Assembly: GCA_900100475.1 (NCBI GenBank)
Contig: FMTU01000003.1
Location: forward strand, 363,536-427,535
Source of the DNA: Sphingobium faniae
Lineage (GTDB): Bacteria; Pseudomonadota; Alphaproteobacteria; Sphingomonadales; Sphingomonadaceae
DNA: 64,000 nt
Reading direction: 5' to 3'
Shown here: positions 32,116-39,418 of the stretch, in pieces
How positions within the stretch are numbered: the first letter of the stretch is position 1
Layout: every line of letters starts with the position of its first letter
Translations under genes and position numbers: made by a program
The notes under the pieces: model-generated
Databases searched by the model: none
Told to the model about the DNA's origin: nothing
What the model saw: the letters and a program-made list of their open reading frames with translations, nothing else

Positions 32116-32612
32116 TCGCCGCCATCGCCTTTGTCCGCCAGCACTGGAAGCTGGTTCTCGGCGCTGGCCTGCTTCTCCTGCTGATCGTCCAGACGTTCCG
32201 ATTGCAGGCCACAGAAGCCAGCCTGAGCGCGGAGAAGGCCGGAAGGCAGTCCGACCGCGCCGCCTATGCCCAAGCGCAGGCAGAGGCCACCAGCGCGGCC
32301 CTGAGCGCCAAGATCGAGAAGGAAGCCGAATATGCCGAGAAAGCCGATGAGGCTGATGCCCGCTATGCTGATTTGTCTCAGCAGTATCGCGCTGCCGTCA
32401 TGCACTACCAAGCCGCTCAGCGTCAGGCCGGAAGCGCCGATCTGCCCCAGCCCGCCGACGCCGCCGAAAGCGGCAACCGATCCGGTGGAAGTGCCATCGT
32501 TTCTGTCGGCTCCATCCTGATACCGGAGGCGGACGCCTTCATATGCGCTGGGAACACGGCGCGGCTGGAGGCGGTCAGGGCGTGGGCGGTTGGGCTTCAG
32601 GCTGATCGGTAG
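32112..32612 (+). CDS. inner-membrane spanin (Rz-like)
   Basis: 166 residues: N-terminal anchor (HWKLVLGAGLLLLLIVQTF, about 11-29) followed by a long periplasmic helix rich in Ala, Glu and Gln (ATEASLSAEKAGRQSDRAAY). This is the i-spanin layout. An o-spanin gene is nested in another frame at 32332-32520. The pair fuses inner and outer membranes at the end of lysis. Confidence 0.85.
   Translation: MIAAIAFVRQHWKLVLGAGLLLLLIVQTFRLQATEASLSAEKAGRQSDRAAYAQAQAEATSAALSAKIEKEAEYAEKADEADARYADLSQQYRAAVMHYQAAQRQAGSADLPQPADAAESGNRSGGSAIVSVGSILIPEADAFICAGNTARLEAVRAWAVGLQADR
32332..32520 (+). CDS. outer-membrane spanin lipoprotein (Rz1-like), nested in Rz
   Basis: 62 residues read in a different frame inside the Rz-like gene. 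A basic start and hydrophobic stretch lead to a lipobox ending LPSC at residue 24 (MLICLSSIALPSC). The mature part is Pro-rich (PEAPICPSPPTPPKAAT), as in Rz1. Fully nested Rz1 genes are well known. Confidence 0.82.
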   Translation: MPRKPMRLMPAMLICLSSIALPSCTTKPLSVRPEAPICPSPPTPPKAATDPVEVPSFLSAPS

Positions 32613-32624
32613 GCGGCCCGTGGG

Positions 32625-32651
32625 GTGACCAGAACGGATGCATCCGGTCAC
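32625..32651. terminator. hairpin between convergent late and right-arm operons
   Basis: GTGACC (32625-32630) pairs with GGTCAC (32646-32651) and encloses the palindrome CGGATGCATCCG. It lies between the Rz stop and the leftward gene ending at 32735. There is no T-run, so intrinsic termination is not certain. The remaining 80 bp to 32735 hold nothing visible. Confidence 0.4.
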
Positions 32652-32734
32652 TGACGCTCCCGCCCTAGTCTATGGTTTCAACGCCTTGGGCGGCTTCCGG
32701 GTCCGTCTATACCTCTAATGAACCAGACACCACA

Positions 32735-32926
32735 TCACCCCTGATCCGCAATACACCTATCGAGATACTCCCCCAGCCGTCTGGCCTGATCGCTGAACCC
32801 TTCCTCCCGCAGCGCCTCCATCACCTCCCATACCTCCATCGGATGCGTGTGGACGCCCTGCTGCAACCGCTTCATCAGTTGGCTATACTCCTGAGAGAGC
32901 GGGTTGGATTCCTTGAGCCACGTCAC
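32735..32926 (-). CDS. small hypothetical protein, end of right-arm operon
   Basis: 63 residues, helical and charged (NPLSQEYSQLMKRLQQGVHT, EVMEALREEGFSDQARRLGE). Natural-looking composition and no antisense competitor. Last gene of the leftward right-arm operon. Not recognised. Confidence 0.65.
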   Translation of the reverse strand: MTWLKESNPLSQEYSQLMKRLQQGVHTHPMEVWEVMEALREEGFSDQARRLGEYLDRCIADQG

Positions 32927-32957
32927 GGCCCATGTTCGCGCTTCGTTCGCGAGTCGG

Positions 32958-33059
32958 TCAAGGCTCGAAAAGCCCCCTCACCATATCCACTGTCCCCACG
33001 AGCGTGAGAAAGCCGATCAGCAGGGCGGTGGAGAGGAAGAGGCGGTCTTTGAGGGGCAT
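32958..33059 (-). CDS. 33-residue single-span membrane protein
   Basis: Reads MPLKDRLFLSTALLIGFLTL then VGTVDMVRGLFEP. One span with a basic N-terminus. Plausible small phage membrane protein in an operon full of small genes; no further evidence. Confidence 0.5.
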   Translation of the reverse strand: MPLKDRLFLSTALLIGFLTLVGTVDMVRGLFEP

Positions 33060-33074
33060 GAGGTGGTCTACCGT

Positions 33075-33338
33075 TTACCCCTCCCCCTTCGATGCTTCAA
33101 GCTGGGAGAGGGCGGCGTCCACGATCTTGAATGCGTCGCCATACTGGCTCTGCTGTCCCGCGCTGGGGAGAAGCATGGCCCGCATGATCCTCAACGCCGC
33201 CACCGCCATATCCCGCTCTTTCGAGAGGGTGCGGATGGCTTGGGCGGCTTCCTGCATCAGAAAGGTGATGTTGGTTGTCTTTTTAGGATCGACCCTTGTT
33301 GGCCATGCTTCAAGCTGTAGGGTTAACCAGTCGCTCAT
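33075..33338 (-). CDS. small hypothetical protein
   Basis: 87 residues from ATG at 33338 with GGAGG upstream; helical (FLMQEAAQAIRTLSKERDMA). Overlaps the upstream gene by 4 bp. Similar Ala/Glu-rich short proteins are common in tailed phages. Function unknown. Confidence 0.65.
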   Translation of the reverse strand: MSDWLTLQLEAWPTRVDPKKTTNITFLMQEAAQAIRTLSKERDMAVAALRIMRAMLLPSAGQQSQYGDAFKIVDAALSQLEASKGEG

Positions 33339-33658
33339 GCCTTGCCTCCGATCATCTGGCGGATGGCGGTGGCGATGGTTTCGGAGCAATCAAGCCATCC
33401 CGTTTCGTCCTCGCCGTATTGCTCGCCAATCGATATGGCTTTGACGGCCGCCTCCTTCAGCGCCTCATCCCTGACACGCTGCGTTATCTCGGCTTCGAAC
33501 TTGGCGAAGGCTTGGACGCGTGGACTGTCATCGCAGAGACCATTGCGGACATTGATCGCCAAGATCATGCTTTCGCGCTGCTCATCAGGGGCCAGCCTAT
33601 CACGGTAGGCGTCAAGCATCGCAGCGGCCGCTTCCCGCGCCTCTTTACTCACGTTCAT
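33335..33658 (-). CDS. hypothetical protein with helical repeats
   Basis: 107 residues from ATG at 33658; the open frame runs further up but there overlaps the next gene. Helical, with EAREAAAAMLDAYRDRLAP and DCSETIATAIRQMIG at the ends. The ATGA overlap with the 365-residue gene upstream supports this start. Not recognised. Confidence 0.65.
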   Translation of the reverse strand: MNVSKEAREAAAAMLDAYRDRLAPDEQRESMILAINVRNGLCDDSPRVQAFAKFEAEITQRVRDEALKEAAVKAISIGEQYGEDETGWLDCSETIATAIRQMIGGKA

Positions 33659-34752
33659 GGCTGGCGCTCCTTGCTGGAAGGGGTGGAGGGGAGAGCGCTC
33701 GGGAACCGCCTCATCAGCCGAGCGGCGACCTCCCGGAATTTCGTCTGCACATCGGACGGAACCAGCTTGACATAGCCGCCCTCGCGCTGGCCGGTATCGT
33801 CGGGATGCTCGGGCCACGTGCGATCTGACCACGCATCGTCAAAGCCGCCTTCGTCATGCAGCCATTGAGCCACCCGCTCGACCTGTTCCCCTCCGCTTTC
33901 GCTACTGCCGGGCTGGGAGAGGGCGGCGAGGAACTGTTCGAACGCAGCATTGGTGCGGTATCGGATGCCAAATTCTCCCGCGAGCTTCGCGACCCTCCGC
34001 CAGTCCAGCGCCCCAGCTTCTACCGGCGTGGACTTGGGTGGAATGTTAATCTTGCGCTTCAAACGACGAACGCCGGCATTCAGCGTGATGGCAATCTCAA
34101 TCAGTTCTTCGCGGCTGGCATCTCTCAATTTCTCGACGAGGGCGCGATTTTCCTCCCCAACTACCGATGCGGGTTCACCCGATGAGGGGGAGCGGGCGGA
34201 GAGGCTGGCAATAACAGCATCCGCCGACCGCAAGGCGTCTGTCCAATTGGCGGTTTGAAAGTCTTTGGCGTGTTCCGCTGCACGAATACCGGCTGATCCT
34301 TCAATGATGCTGTAAGCGATCACATCGCGGTAAGAGCGCATCGATCCAGCTTCTACCGGCTCAACCTCAGCGGCGGGCGAGGATGCGAGGGCTTGGCGAG
34401 CGCGATAGCCGCGATCGTCCATGGCGGGCGTGATCCCTGCGCTGTTCATGGTCCAGCGGGCCTCCTCGGCGTAATACGCGAGCGCCTCCCTCAGTGCATT
34501 ATCCGCACTGGAAGGGGTGGTAGCGGCAAGGGCTTGCTCATGTGCATCAATTATCCGGCACGCCAGCCATGAAATGCTGAAATCTTCCTGGCTGATCGCA
34601 GGCATGTTCGCCTCAAGCCAAAGGGCAATGTGATCGGCATTAGTGATGTCCAGTTCACGTTGCAGACGGGCCGTTTCCGCCGCCGCTTTTTCAAAGTCGG
34701 CCTGCATAAAGCCCGGCTCATCCTTGGTCATGCTGTCGGGTTGGGTGGTCAT
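33655..34752 (-). CDS. mosaic hypothetical phage protein
   Basis: 365 residues. It appears built of small helical modules: an N-terminal coiled coil (FEKAAAETARLQRELDITNA), a middle part with WTMNSAGITPAMDDRGYRARQAL, LVEKLRDASREELIEIAITL at about 210-230, and a C-terminal WLHDEGGFDDAWSDR. EPVEAG and TPVEAG occur twice as short linkers, suggesting assembly from phage cassettes. No enzyme motif. Confidence 0.7.
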   Translation of the reverse strand: MTTQPDSMTKDEPGFMQADFEKAAAETARLQRELDITNADHIALWLEANMPAISQEDFSISWLACRIIDAHEQALAATTPSSADNALREALAYYAEEARWTMNSAGITPAMDDRGYRARQALASSPAAEVEPVEAGSMRSYRDVIAYSIIEGSAGIRAAEHAKDFQTANWTDALRSADAVIASLSARSPSSGEPASVVGEENRALVEKLRDASREELIEIAITLNAGVRRLKRKINIPPKSTPVEAGALDWRRVAKLAGEFGIRYRTNAAFEQFLAALSQPGSSESGGEQVERVAQWLHDEGGFDDAWSDRTWPEHPDDTGQREGGYVKLVPSDVQTKFREVAARLMRRFPSALPSTPSSKERQP

Positions 34753-34755
34753 GTC

Positions 34756-34950
34756 TCAATCCTTATCAGTAGGGGATGCGGACAAGCCGCCTTTGATTTG
34801 CCGAATGAAGAAGGATCGGCGGTTGGGGACCGAGAAATGCCACCCCCAGCCAATGCGCTCCGGATGGCGCGCAAATTGTTCGCGGCTATCCAGCATGACT
34901 TTGAGCAAATCCTGAGCCTCCTCAAGATCGCAATGCATGATGATCTTCAT
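34756..34950 (-). CDS. small hypothetical protein
   Basis: 64 residues starting MKIIMHCDLEEAQDLLKVML, a compact alpha/beta-like sequence with a basic, aromatic end (GWGWHFSVPNRRSFFIRQIK). GGAGTAGGGATG upstream fits a ribosome site. Function unknown. Confidence 0.65.
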   Translation of the reverse strand: MKIIMHCDLEEAQDLLKVMLDSREQFARHPERIGWGWHFSVPNRRSFFIRQIKGGLSASPTDKD

Positions 34951-34952
34951 CC

Positions 34953-35333
34953 CTACTCCCCCTTACCTATGGAGGCGCGGAGAGCGGCGGCAACGATGGC
35001 GCATGGCTCGTTATTGGCGAGCGCGTGAAAATCGCGGCCAACCTCCGTCACAATGTCGCAGAAGAATGTGCCCATCAGGCCAACGGCGCTATCGCCAGAC
35101 CGGCGCATGGCTCCTTTGGGCACCAACGTCATGGCGGCATCTATGGAGGCGGTGTAGTGCCAATGCGTCGTTTCGTAATTCCCGGTGTCGTCGTAATTGC
35201 GCTTCCACACCGTGACGCCACGATAGCGGGCGATCTCCAGGTCCACCTTACGATCCGGCCCTTCCAGCTTCTCCACCCTCTCCGCCAGCCTCAGCATGAC
35301 TTCAGACGTGGAATCCTTCATCCGGTCGTTCAC
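34953..35333 (-). CDS. phage ABA-sandwich-like protein
   Basis: 126 residues from GTG at 35333, 5 bases after AGGAGG. The second half (HWHYTASIDAAMTLVPKGAM, then FHALANNEPCAIVAAALRAS) resembles the phage ABA-sandwich domain, a small fold of unknown role frequent in alphaproteobacterial phages. The N-terminus is a short coiled coil (EVMLRLAERVEKLEG). Confidence 0.7.
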   Translation of the reverse strand: MNDRMKDSTSEVMLRLAERVEKLEGPDRKVDLEIARYRGVTVWKRNYDDTGNYETTHWHYTASIDAAMTLVPKGAMRRSGDSAVGLMGTFFCDIVTEVGRDFHALANNEPCAIVAAALRASIGKGE

Positions 35334-35502
35334 AGTAGCCTCCTTCGGGCTATCATCCGCATGTCGCGGGCGTGGTGGGGATTGGCTTCGCTGCCGAAGA
35401 TCATGCCGCCGGTGGGCGTCTCTTCGGCCCACGAACGATAGGACCATGGATAGCGTTCGCTGCGATAGGTCCGACCGCGCGGCGGGATCGTCGGTCAGTC
35501 AT
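35330..35502 (-). pseudogene. probable frameshifted small gene
   Basis: ATG at 35502 has GGAGG 7 bases upstream and begins MTDRRSRRAV, but this frame is soon nonsense-like and stops at 35401. The neighbouring frame reads GRTYRSERYPWSYRSWAEET and continues naturally to a stop that overlaps the next GTG (GTGA), the coupling used all over this phage. Joining them needs a shift near 35475. The span is 173 bp, not a multiple of three. Mutation, sequencing error or programmed shift are all possible. Confidence 0.4.
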
Positions 35503-35735
35503 CCCATGCCTCCTCGCGGACATTCCCAATCGCAATCCTCGCTGCCCCAAAGCGGGCAATAGAAACCGCTTCCATCGTTATATCCCGCGCACTCGAATTC
35601 CGGCCCCTCGCCGTAATCGTCGCCACATTCGCGGTCTGCCATTTCGTCGGCGGCGCACCGCTCGCACATCCAAGCACCCGTGACAGGCTCGTCGCAACGC
35701 ATACAGTTGCGCGTTTCCTCCGTAGGCACGCTCAT
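35499..35735 (-). CDS. zinc-ribbon small protein
   Basis: 78 residues from ATG at 35735, which overlaps the upstream stop (ATGA). Cys pairs CMRCDEPVTGAWMCERC form a zinc ribbon near the start; several more Cys follow (ECAGYNDGSGFYCPLWGSED). The acidic body suggests protein or metal binding. Not assigned. Confidence 0.7.
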   Translation of the reverse strand: MSVPTEETRNCMRCDEPVTGAWMCERCAADEMADRECGDDYGEGPEFECAGYNDGSGFYCPLWGSEDCDWECPRGGMG

Positions 35736-35869
35736 TTGCATGACGCCAGCCATGGCCAGCATTCATCGGGACCGCGCCGGTCCACCAGATTTTGGAAGCG
35801 TTCGATTATGCCCGCACCACGCGGGCTTTGAAGTTGGGGCAGAATCCGAATAGTGGCATGAACAGCCAT
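35732..35869 (-). pseudogene. N-terminal stub of an HNH endonuclease
   Basis: 45 residues from ATG at 35869 with GGAGG upstream. The end FQNLVDRRGPDECWPW matches the opening of HNH_3 homing enzymes but stops before the nuclease core. The stop overlaps the zinc-ribbon gene, so the truncated form is now fixed in the operon. It is the first gene of the right-arm operon. Confidence 0.6.
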
Positions 35870-35895
35870 AGGAACCTCCGACGTTCTTGTGGTCA

Positions 35896-36007
35896 GGGCC
35901 GGGTCTGTTCGCGCAGATTCCGGCCCGCTTTGGTTTTCCATTCCGCCGCTAAGTGGCTGAGTTAAATCAGGGCTGTTTTTCGGCCCCGCTCTCAAAAGCG
36001 GCGGAAT
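35896..36007. repeat. inverted repeats at the right prophage end
   Basis: GGGCCGG (35896-35902) faces CCGGCCC (35920-35926), and ATTCCGCCGCT (35940-35950) faces AGCGGCGGAAT (35997-36007) across 46 bp that include the A+T-rich GTTAAATCAG. They fall between the last phage gene and the first core gene, so they may belong to the attachment region. The matching left copy is outside the window. Confidence 0.5.
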
Positions 36008-36085
36008 ACAGCCATTATGCCTTAACGGCCCGTCAACTCTGTCACGCTAGGACGATGCCGTGCGTTGCGGAGCCTCCAGCGAGAT

Positions 36086-36208
36086 ATGATCGATACCCTG
36101 ACCCTGCTCATCAGCCATGGCGCGATCATGCTCGCCGCCCTCCGGCTGCTGTCGCGCCCGGATCTGGACCGCGATCCCGAAGCGGAGGGTTCGTCCCGCG
36201 ATGCGTGA
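36086..36208 (+). CDS. small membrane protein upstream of the ligase
   Basis: 40 residues, MIDTLTLLISHGAIMLAALR then a charged tail LLSRPDLDRDPEAEGSSRDA. It overlaps the ligase start by 8 bp and has the same strand, so it is likely part of the exosortase-A polysaccharide locus. Only position and composition support it. Confidence 0.55.
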   Translation: MIDTLTLLISHGAIMLAALRLLSRPDLDRDPEAEGSSRDA

Positions 36209-37565
36209 CCTGTTCTTCATCGCTTTTCTGGGACTTTTCTTTCTGCTGGGTTTCCGGCGGCCTTTCCTGCTGATCGCGGTCTATGCCTATATCGACATCG
36301 TTTCACCCCAGCGGCTCAGCTATTTCCTGCTGAACAGCATCCCCATTTCGGCCATCGCCTTCGTCCTTGCGGCGGGCGCATGGCTGTTGGTGGACGACAA
36401 GAAGGATTGCCGATTCTCCTTCCGGCAGATGTTGATGCTGATGTTGCTGGGCTGGTGCGCCTATACGACCGCGACGGCGGATTTTCCGATCGAAGCGCAG
36501 CATAAATGGTCATGGGTGTGGAAAGCGCTGGTCTTTGCGATCTTCCTGCCGGTGACGCTGCGCACCAGGTTGCGAATCGAGGCGCTGGCGCTGTTCATGG
36601 TGCTTTGCGCCAGCACGATCATCATCAACGGCGGCGTGAAGACGGCGTTGTCGGGCGGCGGTTACGGCGTGCTGAACCTGATGGTCGACAATAATAGCGG
36701 CCTTTATGAAGGCAGCATCATTTCCTGCGTCGCCATATCGCTGATCCCGCTCATCCTGTGGCTTTCGCGGCATGGCACGGTGTTCCCGCCGGACTGGCGG
36801 GTGAAGGCGTTCGCTTATGCGCTCTGCTTCGCCTGCCTGCTGATGCCGGTCGGCACCGAAGCGCGCACCGGCCTGATCTGCATCGCCGCGCTGGCGGGGA
36901 TGATGTTGATGCGGTCGAAGCGGAAATATGTTTACGGCCCGTTGATGCTGGTCGCCGCACTGGTTTCCATCCCCTTCCTGCCCGCCAGCTTCACCCAGCG
37001 CATGTCGACCATCGAGAATCACCAGAGCGATGAAAGCGCTTCGACCCGCCTCGCCGTGTGGAAATGGACGATCGACTATGTGAAGGAACATCCGGGCGGC
37101 GGCGGCTTCGACAATTATCTGCAAAACAGCTTCACCTATATATCCCGCGGCGTCGTTTCCGACAGCGGGGGCAGCCGCGTCGAAACCCGGGTCATCACCG
37201 ACCGGGGCCGCGCCTATCACAGCGCCTATTTCGAATTGCTGGGCGAGCAGGGCTATTTCGGTTTCTTCATCTGGGCGCTGATCCATATCGTGACGTACGT
37301 CCGCACCGAGATGATCAGGCGCGCCTGGCGCGGACGCGAGGGGACGGATGAGGCATGGATTTCACCGCTCGCGCTCGCGCTGCAACAGGGGCATGTCGTC
37401 TATATGATCGGATCGCTGTTCGTGGGGATCGCCTATCAGCCGTTCATCTTCATGATGCTGGCGTTGCAGATCGGCCTCGACACCTATCTGGCCCGCAAGC
37501 GCCGCGAAGCGGCCCGCCGGCCGATGATCGCGCGCGCCGCTCTCGCGACGGATCTTGCGGCATGA
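36201..37565 (+). CDS. O-glycosylation ligase, exosortase A system-associated
   Basis: 454 residues with about ten membrane spans. It starts MRDLFFIAFLGLFFLLGFRR and includes YIDIVSPQRLSYFLL and the large periplasmic loop with GGGFDNYLQNSFTYISRG and RAYHSAYFELLGEQGYFGFF, typical of the Wzy/WaaL-type ligases linked to exosortase A (XrtA). It should move exopolysaccharide or glycan chains onto acceptors in the periplasm. The rest of the locus would lie beyond the prophage to the left. Confidence 0.85.
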   Translation: MRDLFFIAFLGLFFLLGFRRPFLLIAVYAYIDIVSPQRLSYFLLNSIPISAIAFVLAAGAWLLVDDKKDCRFSFRQMLMLMLLGWCAYTTATADFPIEAQHKWSWVWKALVFAIFLPVTLRTRLRIEALALFMVLCASTIIINGGVKTALSGGGYGVLNLMVDNNSGLYEGSIISCVAISLIPLILWLSRHGTVFPPDWRVKAFAYALCFACLLMPVGTEARTGLICIAALAGMMLMRSKRKYVYGPLMLVAALVSIPFLPASFTQRMSTIENHQSDESASTRLAVWKWTIDYVKEHPGGGGFDNYLQNSFTYISRGVVSDSGGSRVETRVITDRGRAYHSAYFELLGEQGYFGFFIWALIHIVTYVRTEMIRRAWRGREGTDEAWISPLALALQQGHVVYMIGSLFVGIAYQPFIFMMLALQIGLDTYLARKRREAARRPMIARAALATDLAA

Positions 37566-38281
37566 ACGGCGAGTTGCGCGCATTGGGCATCGCCCATGGC
37601 CTGTTGCTGGGCCTGGTGCTGGCCGCGCCATGGATCGGGACGCAGGTCATGCTCTGGGGGATCGAAGCGCTCTTCATCATGGGCGCGTTCCAGCTTCGGC
37701 TGGCGGATCGGCGCTTTGCGCTGCGGCCGGGTTGGCGCGGGTGGACCAGTCATATTCGCATGGCGCCACAAAGGCTGGTGGCATGGGCCGCGCTCGCCAT
37801 CGCCGCGCTGATCGCCCTCCCGCACGAAAGGGGCGTTTCGGCGGCGATACTCATCGCGGCGATACTGGGCGAACTGCTGGTCTATCCGGCCTGCGTCTGG
37901 CTGCTGTCCCGGCTCTCCCGCAGGCAATTGGGCCTTGTCCTCGCCGTCATGATCCTGTCGGGCGTGATGGTCGATATGGATATGCTTCGCCTGCCGATCC
38001 TGTTCGCCGCCGGGATCAGCGCCTGCCTGCTCTGGTTGCGGGGACCGGACGGCGATATGCATGCCTTCACTGCCGCCCTGGCTGGCGGAGGGCTGTTGGC
38101 CCTTGCTGCGTTTCTGTGGCCGGGCACAAGGCCAATCTGCGTTCCTGCCGCAACCGTGGCGGGCACTATCGCGCTCGCGCATCTGTCGGTGCTGCGCCGC
38201 CGTCCCCATCATTGGCGGCTGGGCGGGCAGAGGGGTGGTTTCAGACTGGCGCGGCGGCGGTTTCGGCCACGGCCTTTCTGA
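37562..38281 (+). CDS. hypothetical multi-span membrane protein
   Basis: 239 residues from ATG at 37562, overlapping the ligase stop by 4 bp. About six spans are visible, such as LGIAHGLLLGLVLAAPWIGT and GVSAAILIAAILGELLVYPA, then a basic tail (RLGGQRGGFRLARRRFRPRP). No enzyme motif. Probably part of the same operon. An O-antigen-like or exopolysaccharide role is only contextual. Confidence 0.65.
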   Translation: MNGELRALGIAHGLLLGLVLAAPWIGTQVMLWGIEALFIMGAFQLRLADRRFALRPGWRGWTSHIRMAPQRLVAWAALAIAALIALPHERGVSAAILIAAILGELLVYPACVWLLSRLSRRQLGLVLAVMILSGVMVDMDMLRLPILFAAGISACLLWLRGPDGDMHAFTAALAGGGLLALAAFLWPGTRPICVPAATVAGTIALAHLSVLRRRPHHWRLGGQRGGFRLARRRFRPRPF

Positions 38282-38359
38282 AACGCCGATTTTCCATCGC
38301 CGGAACGAAGCGATGAACGACGGGTTTGAGGAAAGGAGAAGGAAAGTCAGCCTATTCCC

Positions 38360-39385
38360 ATGCCCGGACATGCCATCATCCGTTCCGACGCCATCATCCA
38401 TTCCGATGACAGCCAGCCGGGCATCACGCGCCGCAAGCGCAAGCGAGGCTGGGCCTATTTCGATGTGGACGGCGCACGCATCACCGACCGGGACGAAATC
38501 GACCGGCTGAACGGCATCGCCATGCCGCCTGCTTATGCGAGTTGCTGGTTCTGTCCCTCGCCCAACGGCCATATCCAGGCGACCGGACAGGATGCGCGGG
38601 GGCGCAAGCAATATCGCTATCACCCCGACTTCCGAGCCGGGCGGGAGGCCGAGAAATATGCCGGATGCCTTGCCTTCGGCCTTGCCCTGCCCCGTCTGCG
38701 CGCCCGGCTGGACGCCGATCTTTCCAGCCGGGGGCTTCGCAAGGAAAGGACCATCGCCGCTGTCGTCCGCCTGCTCGACCTTGCCAAGCTACGCGTGGGG
38801 AATGAGCATTACGCCACCACCAACAAGAGCTTCGGCGCGACCACCCTGCGCCGCCGCCATGTGGATATGACGGGCCATTCCCTGCTGCTGCGCTATCGCT
38901 CCAAGTCCGGCCTGCTCCGGCAGATGACGGTGACGGACCGGCGGCTGTCGCGCTTCGTGCGGAAACTGCACGACCTGCCGGGCCAGCATCTGTTTCAATA
39001 TGTGGATGAGGCAGGCGAGGCGCGGCCGATCACCTCCAGCGACGTCAACGCCTATATCGCCGAGACAATGGGCGGGCCTTTCACCGCCAAGCATTTCCGC
39101 ACATGGGGCGCCTCCACCATCGCTTTCGCCGCGCTGTGCGAAGGACCGGTGTCACTCATGCAGATGATCGCGCCGGTCGCGGAAGCACTGGGCAACACGC
39201 CTGCCATCAGCCGGAAAAGCTATATCCACCCGGCGCTGATCGACCTGTGCAAGGATGGGCAGGAGAAGTGGCGCGGGGGGCTTCGCTTGCCGCGCCGGAC
39301 GCGCTATCTCTCCCGGCATGAGCGCGGACTGATCACACTGCTGGAAAGGCTGGCGGAAGAAGAGCCGCTGCCCACGGCGGCGTGA
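38360..39385 (+). CDS. DNA topoisomerase IB
   Basis: 341 residues, poxvirus-type. The catalytic residues are visible in order: KLRVGNEHYA (Arg), RYRSKSG (Lys in the hairpin), FTAKHFRTWGAS (Lys/Arg-His-Arg) and SRKSYIHPAL (nucleophilic Tyr). The N-terminal domain has RGWAYFDVDGARITDRDEI. It nicks one strand and relaxes supercoils without ATP. Common in sphingomonads. Confidence 0.95.
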   Translation: MPGHAIIRSDAIIHSDDSQPGITRRKRKRGWAYFDVDGARITDRDEIDRLNGIAMPPAYASCWFCPSPNGHIQATGQDARGRKQYRYHPDFRAGREAEKYAGCLAFGLALPRLRARLDADLSSRGLRKERTIAAVVRLLDLAKLRVGNEHYATTNKSFGATTLRRRHVDMTGHSLLLRYRSKSGLLRQMTVTDRRLSRFVRKLHDLPGQHLFQYVDEAGEARPITSSDVNAYIAETMGGPFTAKHFRTWGASTIAFAALCEGPVSLMQMIAPVAEALGNTPAISRKSYIHPALIDLCKDGQEKWRGGLRLPRRTRYLSRHERGLITLLERLAEEEPLPTAA

Positions 39386-39418
39386 TTTCCCCTTATCGGC
39401 ACAAGCAAAAGGACAAGC

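Larger units (their letters stand above)
1..36007. mobile_element. P22-like podoviral prophage, left end outside the window
   Basis: The stretch has phage order throughout: leftward recombination operon, divergent repressor/Cro switch, replication genes, terminase-portal-scaffold-coat, connectors, tail fibre, ejection proteins, lysis cassette and a right-arm accessory operon. The portal, gp4-like and gp10-like connectors and ejection proteins indicate P22-type podoviral structure. No integrase is visible, so the left attachment site should lie left of position 1. The right end is placed at about 36,000 because core genes (exosortase-A-type ligase) start at 36086. The exact attachment core is not identified. 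No structural gene looks broken, so the prophage may be functional. Confidence 0.93.
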
